This document shows, piece after piece, positions 34,900 through 44,315 of a stretch of DNA of 64,000 nt (its first letter is position 1; every line of letters begins with the position of its first letter). The DNA comes from Cupriavidus necator N-1 (GTDB taxonomy: Bacteria; Pseudomonadota; Gammaproteobacteria; Burkholderiales; Burkholderiaceae). Position numbers and translations under genes: made by a program. The notes under the pieces were generated by a model. It was not told the DNA's origin, searched no databases, and saw nothing but the letters and a program-made list of their open reading frames with translations. Where the stretch lies: positions 558,001 through 622,000 of the forward strand of contig NC_015726.1 of assembly GCF_000219215.1 (NCBI RefSeq), written 5' to 3'.

Positions 34900-34996
34900 G
34901 GTGTTGCAGGGAGTGATGCTTATTGTTCGATGAAAACAGCGGGTGTGCCGCGCCCGGCAGTACCGGGCGCGCGCAGAAGGGGCTGGCAGCCAGTGC

Positions 34997-35917
34997 TCAG
35001 ACCAGCGTCAGCCACTTCTTGTACTTTTCGTTGGTGCCACCCACGGCGGCAAAGAACGTGTCCTGGATCTGCTTGGTCACCGGGCCGCGGCGGCCTTCGC
35101 CGATGACGCGGTCGTCCAGTTCGCGGATCGGCGTGACTTCGGCGGCGGTGCCGGTGAAGAAGGCTTCGTCGGCGCAGTACATCTCGTCGCGGGTGATGCG
35201 CTTTTCACGCACCTCGATGCCCAGGTCGCGGGCGATGGCCAGGGTGGCGTCGCGGGTGATGCCGTCCAGGCAGGAGGCCAGGTCCGGCGTGTAGATCACG
35301 CCGTTGCGCACGATGAAGACGTTCTCGCCCGAGCCTTCGCTGACATAGCCTTCGGTATCCAGCAGCAGCGCTTCGTCGTAGCCCAGGCCGGTGGCTTCCT
35401 GGTTGGCCAGGATCGAGTTGATGTAGTAGCCGCTGGCCTTGGCGCGCACCAGCGACACGTTGACGTGGTGGCGCGTGAACGACGAGGTCTTCACGCGGAT
35501 GCCGCGCTCCATGCCTTCCTCGCCCAGGTAGGCGCCCCACGGCCAGGCCGCGATCGCCACGTGGATGGTGTTGCCCTTGGCCGAGACGCCCAGTTTCTCG
35601 TCGCCGACCCACACGATCGGGCGGATGTAGCAGGATTCCAGCTTGTTGGCGCGCACCACTTCGCGCTGCGCCGCTTCCAGCGTGGCCTCGTCGAAAGGCA
35701 TGACCATCTGGAAGATCTTGGCCGAGTTGAACAGGCGCCGGGTGTGCTCGTGCAGGCGGAAGATGGCGGTGCCTTCGGGCGTCTTGTAGGCGCGCACGCC
35801 TTCGAACACGCCCATGCCGTAGTGCAGCGTATGCGTCAGCACATGGATCTTGGCGTCGCGCCATTCGATCAGCTTGCCGTCCATCCAAATCTTGCCGTCG
35901 CGATCAGCCATCGACAT
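34997..35917 (-). CDS. ilvE: branched-chain amino acid aminotransferase
   Basis: A 306-residue PLP fold-type IV enzyme that catalyses the last step of Ile, Leu and Val synthesis. THTLHYGMGVFEGVRAY, the Lys region VRAKASGYYINSILANQEA and EALLLDTEGYVSEGSGENVFIV are conserved, as is the cofactor phosphate loop FFTGTAAEVTPI. GGGAGA precedes the start. It opens a minus-strand run ilvE-zinc finger-waaF-NTF2-YheT-DUF2946-like, with its own promoter. Confidence 0.97.
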   Translation of the reverse strand: MSMADRDGKIWMDGKLIEWRDAKIHVLTHTLHYGMGVFEGVRAYKTPEGTAIFRLHEHTRRLFNSAKIFQMVMPFDEATLEAAQREVVRANKLESCYIRPIVWVGDEKLGVSAKGNTIHVAIAAWPWGAYLGEEGMERGIRVKTSSFTRHHVNVSLVRAKASGYYINSILANQEATGLGYDEALLLDTEGYVSEGSGENVFIVRNGVIYTPDLASCLDGITRDATLAIARDLGIEVREKRITRDEMYCADEAFFTGTAAEVTPIRELDDRVIGEGRRGPVTKQIQDTFFAAVGGTNEKYKKWLTLV

Positions 35918-35955
35918 GTCTTTTCTCCCAGCGCCGTCAAATTAGCAAAAACGAC

Positions 35956-35984
35956 ATTGTAAGCCGCGGGGGCATGGGTCACAA
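35956..35984 (-). promoter_or_regulatory. ilvE promoter
   Basis: On the minus strand, -35 TTGTGA (35979-35984) and -10 TACAAT (35956-35961) are spaced by 17 nt. The start would be near 35949, giving a leader of about 32 nt. Confidence 0.6.
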
Positions 35985-36099
35985 CGCGATGCAGGCGTTG
36001 CGGCGGTCTAGAATCCTCTTTTCCGGGCGTTTGCCGAATTTCGGACGTCATTTCCTGCTATTCCCCCGTTGTTGCACGTTTCCCTATCCCAGAACCGCC

Positions 36100-39096
36100 G
36101 TGCCTTTGACCACACATCCCGGCCATGACGACCTGCCTGAACCCGGCGAGGACGGCGCCAGCCCCGCGCCGGGCCCGGACTGGCAGCAGGCGCTGGCAGC
36201 ACTGCGTGCACTGGCCGGCGCCGAACCCGCCGCCGGCGCCGAGGCCCGGCGCCTGCTGTGGGCGCTGACGCTGGACGCCGACGGTGTGCCGGGCACGATC
36301 GAGCCGCTCGAGCAGGTGCGCGGCGCGCGCGGCTGGGGCAAGCCGAAGCCGGTGCCACTGGCCCGGGTCGCCGAGGACGACCGGCTCGAGCCGTGGGATG
36401 CCCGCGTGGCGCGCACCATCCGCCGCGACCAGTCGCATAACCGGCGCTGCGTGCTGGACCGCGCCGCCGCGGTGATGGCGTTGGTGGGCCACCCGGGCGT
36501 GGTGCTGGCGCATGCGCCATCGCAGACGCTGGAGGTGGTCGAGGACGCCCCCGCGCTGGAAGCGGTCCACAGCGCCGGCCGTTATGTGCTGCGCATCTTC
36601 CCGCCGGTGCGCGAGGCGCCGGCGATGGAAGCCTTGCTGCCCGCCGCCGCACGCCAGGAGGCCGAGGCGCTGCGCCAGCTCACGGTGGTGCGCGATGGCC
36701 CGCACCGGCTGCGGGTGATCCGCTACACGCCCGCCCAGTTCGATGCCGCGCGGCTGCTCGGCGACGGTCTGGCGATCCCGGAGGACGGCCAGGCGCAGCT
36801 CGACCAGACCCTGCGCGCGCTGGCCGGCCACTTCCAGGTCCATGCCGACCAGGCCGTCGGCACACGCGCGGTGGAGGCCGAGACACGGCTGCGCGCCGAG
36901 GTGGCGCCGGTGGCCCGCGGCATTTCGCTGCGGCTGGTGGTGACGCCGCTGGGGCCGCTCGGGCCGCGGCTGGCGCCTGGCGCCGGGCGCGAGCGCCTGA
37001 TGGCCGCCGTGCGCGGCGAGACCCTGGCCACGCAGCGCGACCTGGATGCCGAGCTGGCCAGCGTGGCCGAGGTCTTCGCGGCATTGCCGCAGTTGGTGGC
37101 GCTGTCGCCGCCGGGCGGCGATTACACCTGGACACTGGACGATCCGGAGGACGCGCTCGCCGTGGTCGAGGCACTGCCCGGCCTGCCCGCCGTGCAGGCC
37201 GTGGAATGGCCGCGCGGCAAGGAGATCCGCGTGCTGCCGGCCGACCTGCCGCAGCTGGGGGTGCAGATCGAGAGCCGCGGCGCGTGGTACCGGCTGGCCG
37301 GCGAACTGCGCGTGGCCGAGGGGCTGGTGCTGGAGCTGGGCAAGCTGATCGACTGGACCGGCAGCCACGCCGGGCGCTTCGTGCCGATGGGGCAGGGCGT
37401 CTACGTGGCGCTGACGCGCGCGCTGCGCGGCCGGCTGCGCGACCTGGCCGGCGTCGGTGAGCATGTGCCCGACGGCATTCGCGTCCCGCAGATGGCCACG
37501 CCGTGGCTGGACGACGTGCTGGCCGGCGCGGGCGTCGATCCCGACGCGCATTTCCGCCAGCGCATCGCCCGGCTGCGCGCCGCGCGCGAGGCTGACATCG
37601 CGCTGCCTGCCACGCTGGCGGCTGAGCTGCGGCCCTACCAGGAGGCCGGCTACCGCTGGGCCATGACGCTGGCGGCCTCGGGCCTGGGCGCCTGCTTGGC
37701 CGACGACATGGGCTTGGGCAAGACCCTGCAGGCGCTGGCGGTGCTGGTGGCGCGCGCCGGCGGCGGCGGCGCGCTGGTGATCGCGCCGACCTCGGTGTGC
37801 GGCAACTGGGCGGCCGAGGCGCGGCGCTTTGCGCCCACGCTCAACGTCCATGTCTATGCCGAGGGCGATCGTGAGACGCTGCTGGCGCAGGCCGGGCCGC
37901 ATGACCTGGTGATCGTCTCGTACACGCTGCTGCAGCAGGCCAGCAAGGCGTTCTGCGCGCGCGAATGGCATACCGTGGTCGCGGACGAGGCGCAGGCCTT
38001 CAAGAACGCGGTCACGCGGCGGGCGCAGGCGATGTTCGCGCTGCCGTCGGGCTTCCGCATGGCGCTGACCGGCACGCCGGTGGAGAACCGGCTGGCGGAA
38101 CTCTGGTCGGTGATGCGGTTCTGCAATCCGGGCTTGCTGGGCTCGCTGGCCCGCTTCAACGAACACTTTGCCAACCCGATCGAGCGCGGCGGCGTGCGTG
38201 AGGCGCGCCAGCGGCTGCGCCGCATGATCGCGCCGTTCGTGCTGCGCCGGACCAAGGCGCAGGTGCTGGACGAACTGCCGCCGCGCACGGAGCTGGTGAT
38301 CCGGGTCGAGCCCGAGCCGGTCGAAGCCGCGCACTACGAGGCCCTGCGCCGCCAGGCCCAGACCGAGGCCGAGGCCGCGCTGGCGCGCTTGGAAGCGGCA
38401 CGCAAGGCCACCAAAGGCGCGCCTGCCGGGGCCCGTGCGCGCGCCCTGGCGCAGGCCCAGCACCAGGCGCAGGCGCGCATCCACGTGCTGGCGCAGCTGA
38501 TGCGGCTGCGGCGCGCCGCGTGCGATCCGCGCCTGGTCACGCCGGAACTCAGCGGCCAGCTGTCCGAAGGCGCCAAGGTGCGCGCCTTTGTCGAGCTGGC
38601 CAGCGAGCTTGCCGCGAGCGGCCACAAGACCCTGGTGTTCAGCCAGTTTGTCGATTTCCTGCAGCTGCTGCGCCAGGGGCTGGAGCGGGCCGGGCTGGCG
38701 CTGCAGTACCTGGACGGCGCCACCCCCGCGGCCGAGCGCACTCGCCGCGTGGCCGCCTTCCAGGCGGGCGAGGGCGATGTCTTCCTGATCAGCCTGAAGG
38801 CCGGCGGCTTCGGCCTGAACCTGACCGCGGCCGACTACGTGATCATTGCCGACCCCTGGTGGAACCCCGCCGCCGAAGACCAGGCCATGGGCCGCGCGCA
38901 CCGCATCGGCCAGCAGCGCCCCGTGACGGTGTACCGACTGATCAATGCGGGCACCATCGAAGAGCGCATCGTCGACCTGCACCGCGACAAGCGCGCGCTG
39001 GCCGACGGGCTGCTGGAGGCCGACGACGACAGCACCGCGGGAACCGGCGCGCCGCTGCCGGACGTGGATGAACTGGTGGGCCTGCTGCGGCGCTGA
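36100..39096 (+). CDS. SNF2-family ATP-dependent helicase-like protein
   Basis: A 998-residue cytoplasmic DNA translocase of the RapA/HepA-SNF2 class. The N-terminal 500 residues hold a poorly conserved helicase-associated region. The SNF2 core begins at about 510 (LRPYQEAGYRWAM), with Walker A DDMGLGKT at 535-542, DEAQ at 629-632 and LTGTPVENRLAELWSVM. The helicase C domain (about 830-970) has VFSQFVDFLQLL, LISLKAGGFGLNLTAADYVI and DPWWNPAAEDQAMGRAHRIGQ. The GTG at 36100 is chosen because TAGAAT at 36009-36014 looks like its -10. An ATG at 35974 is in frame but lies upstream of that. No nuclease partner is adjacent. Confidence 0.87.
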   Translation: MPLTTHPGHDDLPEPGEDGASPAPGPDWQQALAALRALAGAEPAAGAEARRLLWALTLDADGVPGTIEPLEQVRGARGWGKPKPVPLARVAEDDRLEPWDARVARTIRRDQSHNRRCVLDRAAAVMALVGHPGVVLAHAPSQTLEVVEDAPALEAVHSAGRYVLRIFPPVREAPAMEALLPAAARQEAEALRQLTVVRDGPHRLRVIRYTPAQFDAARLLGDGLAIPEDGQAQLDQTLRALAGHFQVHADQAVGTRAVEAETRLRAEVAPVARGISLRLVVTPLGPLGPRLAPGAGRERLMAAVRGETLATQRDLDAELASVAEVFAALPQLVALSPPGGDYTWTLDDPEDALAVVEALPGLPAVQAVEWPRGKEIRVLPADLPQLGVQIESRGAWYRLAGELRVAEGLVLELGKLIDWTGSHAGRFVPMGQGVYVALTRALRGRLRDLAGVGEHVPDGIRVPQMATPWLDDVLAGAGVDPDAHFRQRIARLRAAREADIALPATLAAELRPYQEAGYRWAMTLAASGLGACLADDMGLGKTLQALAVLVARAGGGGALVIAPTSVCGNWAAEARRFAPTLNVHVYAEGDRETLLAQAGPHDLVIVSYTLLQQASKAFCAREWHTVVADEAQAFKNAVTRRAQAMFALPSGFRMALTGTPVENRLAELWSVMRFCNPGLLGSLARFNEHFANPIERGGVREARQRLRRMIAPFVLRRTKAQVLDELPPRTELVIRVEPEPVEAAHYEALRRQAQTEAEAALARLEAARKATKGAPAGARARALAQAQHQAQARIHVLAQLMRLRRAACDPRLVTPELSGQLSEGAKVRAFVELASELAASGHKTLVFSQFVDFLQLLRQGLERAGLALQYLDGATPAAERTRRVAAFQAGEGDVFLISLKAGGFGLNLTAADYVIIADPWWNPAAEDQAMGRAHRIGQQRPVTVYRLINAGTIEERIVDLHRDKRALADGLLEADDDSTAGTGAPLPDVDELVGLLRR

Positions 39097-39236
39097 GCGG
39101 CACCGGGCAGCACCATATGCCCGCACGGCATACCTTCAAACCAACTCGGTCGTTTGGTTTTGGCAGGAACCTTGCTATCGTGTGGCGCTGGCCCGGGGCT
39201 CAGATCCCGGTCATTAAACTTACCGACGGTGCCCCC

Positions 39237-40256
39237 ATGCCTACTTCGTCCCGCCTGCTTCCGCGCTTGTCCTTCCGTCCCGCGACCGGCCTGGCCGTGC
39301 TGTGCGCCGCCGCTGCCATCAGCACGGTCAGCATGCCCGCCCGCGCGCAAGGGGAGTGGCCGACGCAGCCGGTGACGATCCTGATGGGCTTCACCGCCGG
39401 CTCCGGCGTCGACATCGTCGGCCGCACGCTGCAGGAATCGCTGCAGAAGTCGCTGAAGACCACCATCATCTACGACTACCGGCCGGGCGCCGGCGGCAAC
39501 GTCGCCTCCGAAGCAGTGGCGCATGCCAGGCCGGATGGCTACACGCTGCTGCTGGGCACCGCCGCCACGCACGGCATCAACCCGGCGCTGTACAAGAGCC
39601 TGCCGTTCGACGCCGAGGCCGATTTCACCCCGATCGCGCCGCTGGTCGAGGTCTCCAACGTGCTGACCGTCAACCCGGCGGTGATCGACGTGAAGTCGGT
39701 CAAGGAGTTTATCGAGAAGGTCAAGGCCAACCCGGGCAAGTACAACTTCGCGTCCACCGGCAACGGCACCGGCACGCACCTGGCCTTTGCCGAGTTCAAT
39801 GCGCGCGCCGGCCTGGACATGGTCCACGTGCCCTACAAGGGCGGCCCGGACGCGCTACAGGCGGTGGTGAAGGGAGAGGTCTGCTGCATCTTCAACCAAG
39901 TGCAGAGCGTGCTGCCGCAGTACCGCGCCGGCAAGGTGCGCCTGCTGGGCGTGACCACCAGGCAGCGGGTGCAAGTGATTCCCGACGTGCCGACCATTGC
40001 CGAGAGCGGCCTGCCCGGCTTCAACAGCACCATCTGGTTCGGCTTCTTCGGGCCGAAGGGGCTGGATCCGAAGATCGCGCGCAAGGTCAACGATGCGGTG
40101 AAGGTGGCGCTGGAAACGCCGGCGATCCGGCAGAAGCTGATCGATGCGGGCAACACGCCGCGGGTCGAGACTGTGGATCAGTTCAAGGCGACGGTGAAGG
40201 GGGATCGGCAGAAGTGGGCGGGGGTGGTTAAGACTGTGGGGGCGTCGGTGGATTGA
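39237..40256 (+). CDS. tripartite tricarboxylate transporter (Bug-type) substrate-binding protein
   Basis: A 339-residue periplasmic protein with a Sec signal (LAVLCAAAAISTVSMPARAQ). Bug/TctC features include WPTQPVTILMGFTAGSGVDIVGRTL, VPYKGGPDALQAVVKGEV, PQYRAGKVRLLGVTTRQRV and PDVPTIAESGLPGF. It would bind a small carboxylate. No TctA/TctB membrane genes are adjacent, so it is one of the orphan Bug proteins abundant in this lineage. It may also feed a sensor such as a TctE kinase. Confidence 0.92.
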   Translation: MPTSSRLLPRLSFRPATGLAVLCAAAAISTVSMPARAQGEWPTQPVTILMGFTAGSGVDIVGRTLQESLQKSLKTTIIYDYRPGAGGNVASEAVAHARPDGYTLLLGTAATHGINPALYKSLPFDAEADFTPIAPLVEVSNVLTVNPAVIDVKSVKEFIEKVKANPGKYNFASTGNGTGTHLAFAEFNARAGLDMVHVPYKGGPDALQAVVKGEVCCIFNQVQSVLPQYRAGKVRLLGVTTRQRVQVIPDVPTIAESGLPGFNSTIWFGFFGPKGLDPKIARKVNDAVKVALETPAIRQKLIDAGNTPRVETVDQFKATVKGDRQKWAGVVKTVGASVD

Positions 40257-40331
40257 GGGTGGTTGGGGGATGGTTGGCTATCGCAGAGCCTGCATCCACG
40301 AGAAGCGGCAAGCGCCCCCCAAGCCCCGCCC

Positions 40332-41474
40332 CTAAGCTCTTACCCCCAACCGAGTCAACAAATGCGCCAACTGCGCCTGCGTCCCCGTAGCCGTCTTGGT
40401 AAAAATAGCCTTCAACTGCGTGCGCCCAGTCTCGCGCCGGATGCCGATCAGCTCGCACGCCTCGGGCAGGCCGATGCCCGATGACAGCTGCAAGGCCAGC
40501 CGGGTCTCGGCCGGCGTGAGGCCGTAGAGGTCGCGCAGAACCGCCGGCAGTGTCATCGGCGCGGTGCCGGGCTCGTGGATCGCCACCAGCACGCTGGGGC
40601 GCTGCCAGTCCATCGCCAGATGGTGCGCGGGTGGCAGCGGCAGCAGGACGACCTGGGCCTGGCGGCCGGCGCTGTCGGCGGCGCGCAGCGCCTGTGCCGG
40701 CTGCGGGTTGGCGGGGTTGCATGCCGCCCGCAGCGCTTCGGCAAATGGGCGCGACAGCTGCCAGTCGGCTTCCTCGCGCACGGCCGCGGCAGGCGACGCC
40801 ACGGCGCTGGTTTCGATCGACGCCGCCGGCAGCAGCCGGCGCACCCAGGCCTCGCCGATGCTGTTGGCCAGCAGCGGCTTGCCGTCATCGCGGAACACGA
40901 TCACGCCGAACGGCAGCCGCTCCATCAGCTGCGCCGACGCATGCGCCAGTGCCGACACCTGGTGGGTGCGGTCGCGCAGCGCCATCGCTTGGCGCACGTG
41001 CGGGATGGCCCAGTCGAGCGCGCGCGCGTCTTCGGGCGAATAGTGGTCGTGGCCATGCGGGCGCTGCAGCGACAGGAACACGTCGTAGTGCGGCTGGCGC
41101 TCGATCAGGCAGGCCATCACCGACGACTGCTCGAATTCCCGCAGGAACTCGCCATAGAAGGGCGACCTGCGCATCGCCGGCACGCCCAGCTCGCGTGAAT
41201 CGATATACCAGTTGCCCACCGACATGCGCCTGGCGAACGGCAGGGCCGGGTCGATGGCCACGTACTGTTCGCTGTAGGCGGCCACCGCCTCCGGCATGGG
41301 GTTGACCTCCTGGTTCACCAGCACGCGCTCGTTGACCGTGTCGAGCACCAGCAGATGGGCATGCGTGCTGCCGCTGGCCTGGCACAGCGCGCCCAGGCTG
41401 CGCTGCCAGGCGTCGGCATCGAAGATCCCCTCGTACAGCGCGCGAATGGTGTCGTGCATCTGTGTATCGCTCAT
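40332..41474 (-). CDS. LuxR-type transcriptional regulator (tandem copy 1)
   Basis: A 380-residue regulator. The N-terminal 300 residues form an uncharacterised sensor-like region (MHDTIRALYEGIFDADAWQRSLGAL, QPHYDVFLSLQRPHG). The last 65 residues are a LuxR-type HTH, LRDLYGLTPAETRLALQLSSGIGLPEACELIGIRRETGRTQLKAIFTKT. There is no receiver domain and no autoinducer-binding domain I can recognise. GAAGGGAAG precedes the start. It is 101 nt downstream of a clear paralogue. Ligand and targets unknown. Confidence 0.85.
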   Translation of the reverse strand: MSDTQMHDTIRALYEGIFDADAWQRSLGALCQASGSTHAHLLVLDTVNERVLVNQEVNPMPEAVAAYSEQYVAIDPALPFARRMSVGNWYIDSRELGVPAMRRSPFYGEFLREFEQSSVMACLIERQPHYDVFLSLQRPHGHDHYSPEDARALDWAIPHVRQAMALRDRTHQVSALAHASAQLMERLPFGVIVFRDDGKPLLANSIGEAWVRRLLPAASIETSAVASPAAAVREEADWQLSRPFAEALRAACNPANPQPAQALRAADSAGRQAQVVLLPLPPAHHLAMDWQRPSVLVAIHEPGTAPMTLPAVLRDLYGLTPAETRLALQLSSGIGLPEACELIGIRRETGRTQLKAIFTKTATGTQAQLAHLLTRLGVRA

Positions 41475-41575
41475 GGCTTCCCTTCTTTTTACTTCTTGTA
41501 TTTTTAGCACTTTCTTCGCGGGGCAACGGGCGGGCCGCAGGCGCGGCGCTGGCCCGATGCCGGGCGCGGTGGTGT

Positions 41576-42682
41576 TCAGGCCTCGTCCAGCGCTGCGCCG
41601 AGGCGCGAGAGCAGATGCGTCAGCTGGGCCTGGCTGTTGCAGCCGGTCTTGTGGAACACGGCCTTGAGCTGGGTGCGCGCGGTTTCGTGGCGGATGTTCA
41701 GCTGCTGGCTGGCTTCTGGCAGGCCCTGGCCGGTGGCCAGCTGGTTGGTCAGCCGGGTCTCCGCCGGGGTGAGTCCGTACAGGTCGCGCAGCACCGGCGC
41801 CAGCAACAGCGGCGCGCTGTCCTGCTCATGCACGATCACCAGCGCCGCCGGTTCCTGCCATTGCGCGGCAAAGGCGTGCGAGGGCGGCAGCGGCAGCACG
41901 ATCACCTGCGCGCCGGCGCCGCTGCCGTCGGTGGCGCGGGCGGCCTGCGCCGCGACCGCGCGTTGCGGGTCGCAGGCGGCCTGCACCATGTCGGCGAACG
42001 GGCGCGACAGGGTCCAGTCCGACACCTTGCCGGCCGGGTCCAGGCGCCGCGCCCAGCGCTCGCCGGCGCGGTTGCTGAGCAGCACGTGGCGCTGCGGCGA
42101 GAACACCAGCAGCGCAAAATTGAGCCGTTCCACCAGCTGCGTCGACAGCCGCGCCAGCACCGTCAGCCCCAGGGTGCGGTCGCGCATGGCCATGGCGCTG
42201 CGCATATGCGGGATGATCCAGTCCATGCCGCGGGTGTCGTCGGGCGAGAACAGCGGCTGCGTGCGCGCGCGCTGCATCGAGAAATAGACTTCGTAGTGGG
42301 GCTGGCGCTCGACCAGGCAGGCCACGTAGGAGCGCAGGTCATAGCGGTGGAAGAAGTCGCGGTAGAACGGATGGCGGGCCATGGTGCCTTCGCCCAGTTC
42401 GCGCGCGTCGATATACCAGTCGCCCGGCCGCAGGCGCGGCGCGAACTGCTTGGCCGGATCGATGGCCTGGTAGTCCGATTCGTACTCGGAAAACAGTTCC
42501 ACCACCGGATTGACGATCTCATTGACGGTGACCTGGTCGCGGACGGTGTCCCAGACCATCATCGAGGCATGTGCCGTGCCCGCCAGTTCCGTCAGGGTGC
42601 GCAGGCTCTGCTGCCAGGCACCGGGATCGAGAATGCCCTCGTACAAGCCACGGATCGCTCCGTGCATGTCGGCTTCTTTCAT
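41576..42682 (-). CDS. LuxR-type transcriptional regulator (tandem copy 2)
   Basis: A 368-residue paralogue of the preceding regulator: MHGAIRGLYEGILDPGAWQQSLRTL, ERQPHYEVYFSMQRARTQP and the HTH LRDLYGLTPAETRLTNQLATGQGLPEASQQLNIRHETARTQLKAVFHKTG align along the whole length. The start at 42682 is set by AGGGGGTGAG. The pair arose by duplication and probably forms an operon. It is divergent from pgk, with 382 nt between them. Confidence 0.85.
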   Translation of the reverse strand: MKEADMHGAIRGLYEGILDPGAWQQSLRTLTELAGTAHASMMVWDTVRDQVTVNEIVNPVVELFSEYESDYQAIDPAKQFAPRLRPGDWYIDARELGEGTMARHPFYRDFFHRYDLRSYVACLVERQPHYEVYFSMQRARTQPLFSPDDTRGMDWIIPHMRSAMAMRDRTLGLTVLARLSTQLVERLNFALLVFSPQRHVLLSNRAGERWARRLDPAGKVSDWTLSRPFADMVQAACDPQRAVAAQAARATDGSGAGAQVIVLPLPPSHAFAAQWQEPAALVIVHEQDSAPLLLAPVLRDLYGLTPAETRLTNQLATGQGLPEASQQLNIRHETARTQLKAVFHKTGCNSQAQLTHLLSRLGAALDEA

Positions 42683-43064
42683 CTGACTCACCCCCTGCAT
42701 TCGCGACAAGGAAATGCGCGGCGCCGGCGGTGCGTCTGATCGCACACCGGCTGCATTCTTTTTGGCTGCTTGTTATTTTGGCCGCCTGTTGTCATGGCCG
42801 TTTCAAGACCGGCTCTGGCGCTTTTTGCGTGTCTGTTGTAGCAGACGTTGCATACATTACCGCACTCGGGGGTCAAGAGGGGCATGGAGCTGACCCTTCT
42901 TTCGTGGGGAAGTATGTCACCAGCTCCCTGTGGGGTTGCACTGAATGTGATGCAAGGGCCATATCACAAGTGCGTAACGGTCCGGAATCGGCAAAGCGTT
43001 GACCACGATCAGGTAAAATGCCCGTTTCCCCGAATTCCAGCGAAATCTCGCGCCATCCATCGCC
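42683..43064. promoter_or_regulatory. divergent control region between the LuxR pair and pgk
   Basis: These 382 bases hold no supported gene. GTCTG-TTGTAG-CAGAC (42831-42846) is a small inverted repeat midway. A -10-like TAAAAT at 43014-43019 lies 46 nt before the pgk start. Local GC content is lower than in the flanking genes, as expected for promoters. Confidence 0.45.
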
Positions 43065-44261
43065 ATGACCTCTGTCCTGCGTCTTTCCGACCTGATTTCC
43101 CAAGGCAAAATCTCCGGCAAGCGGGTGTTTATCCGCGCCGACCTGAACGTGCCGCAGGACGACGCCGGCAACATCACCGAGGACACCCGCATCCGCGCCT
43201 CGGTGCCGGCCATCGAGGCCTGCCTGGCTGGCGGCGCCGCGGTGATGGTCACCTCCCACCTGGGCCGCCCGACCGAGGGCGAGTTCAAGCCCGAAGACTC
43301 GCTGGCGCCGATCGCCACGCGCCTGTCCGAGCTGCTGGGTAAGCCGGTCAAGCTGGTGCAGAACTGGGTCGACGGCGTCGAGGTGGCGCCGGGCCAGGTG
43401 GTGCTGCTGGAAAACTGCCGCGTGAACAAGGGCGAAAAGAAGAACAGCGACGAACTGGCCCAGAAGATGGCCAAGCTGTGTGACGTCTACGTGAACGATG
43501 CCTTCGGCACCGCCCACCGCGCCGAAGCCACCACGCATGGCATCGCCAAGTACGCCCCGATCGCCTGCGCCGGCCCGCTGCTGGCCGCCGAGATCGACGC
43601 GCTGGGCAAGGCGCTGGGCCAGCCGGCGCGTCCGCTGGTGGCAATCGTGGCCGGCTCCAAGGTCTCGACCAAGCTGACCATCCTGAAGTCGCTGGCCGAC
43701 AAGGTCGACAACCTGGTCGTCGGCGGCGGCATTGCCAATACCTTCATGCTGGCAGCCGGCCTGAAGATCGGCAAGTCGCTGGCTGAAGCCGACCTGGTCG
43801 GCGACGCCAAGACCATCATCGACATCATGGCCGCCCGCGGCGCCTCGGTGCCGATCCCGGTCGACGTGGTGTGCGCCAAGGAATTCAGCGCCACCGCCGC
43901 GGCCACCGTCAAGGACGTCAAGGACGTGGCCGACGACGACATGATCCTGGACATCGGCCCCAAGACCGCCGCGATGCTGGCCGAGCAGCTCAAGGCCGCC
44001 GGCACCATTGTCTGGAACGGCCCGGTGGGCGTGTTCGAATTCGACCAGTTCGGCAACGGCACCAAGGTGCTGGCCCAGGCCATCGCTGAATCGAAGGCGT
44101 TCTCGATCGCCGGCGGTGGCGACACGCTGGCGGCCATTGCCAAGTACGGCATCGCCGACCGAGTGGGCTATATCTCCACGGGCGGCGGCGCGTTCCTGGA
44201 GTTCCTGGAAGGCAAGAAGCTGCCCGCATTCGAAGTGCTGGAGCAGCGCGCCGCAGGCTGA
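43065..44261 (+). CDS. pgk: phosphoglycerate kinase
   Basis: A 398-residue cytoplasmic enzyme interconverting 1,3-bisphosphoglycerate and 3-phosphoglycerate with ADP/ATP, serving glycolysis, gluconeogenesis and, in autotrophs, the Calvin cycle. [52 protein letters not shown] and GGGDTLAA are all present. Followed by pyk after 54 nt. Confidence 0.98.
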   Translation: MTSVLRLSDLISQGKISGKRVFIRADLNVPQDDAGNITEDTRIRASVPAIEACLAGGAAVMVTSHLGRPTEGEFKPEDSLAPIATRLSELLGKPVKLVQNWVDGVEVAPGQVVLLENCRVNKGEKKNSDELAQKMAKLCDVYVNDAFGTAHRAEATTHGIAKYAPIACAGPLLAAEIDALGKALGQPARPLVAIVAGSKVSTKLTILKSLADKVDNLVVGGGIANTFMLAAGLKIGKSLAEADLVGDAKTIIDIMAARGASVPIPVDVVCAKEFSATAAATVKDVKDVADDDMILDIGPKTAAMLAEQLKAAGTIVWNGPVGVFEFDQFGNGTKVLAQAIAESKAFSIAGGGDTLAAIAKYGIADRVGYISTGGGAFLEFLEGKKLPAFEVLEQRAAG

Positions 44262-44315
44262 CGCATCCGCCGGGCCCGGCGGTGTTGCCGGGGCCCTGAA
44301 CCAGGAAATCCGCGC

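Noticed and set aside
36058..39126. Open frame of about 1022 codons antisense to the SNF2-family gene
   Set aside because: The product is Arg/His/Gln/Ala-rich without any motif, while the plus strand encodes a complete helicase core.
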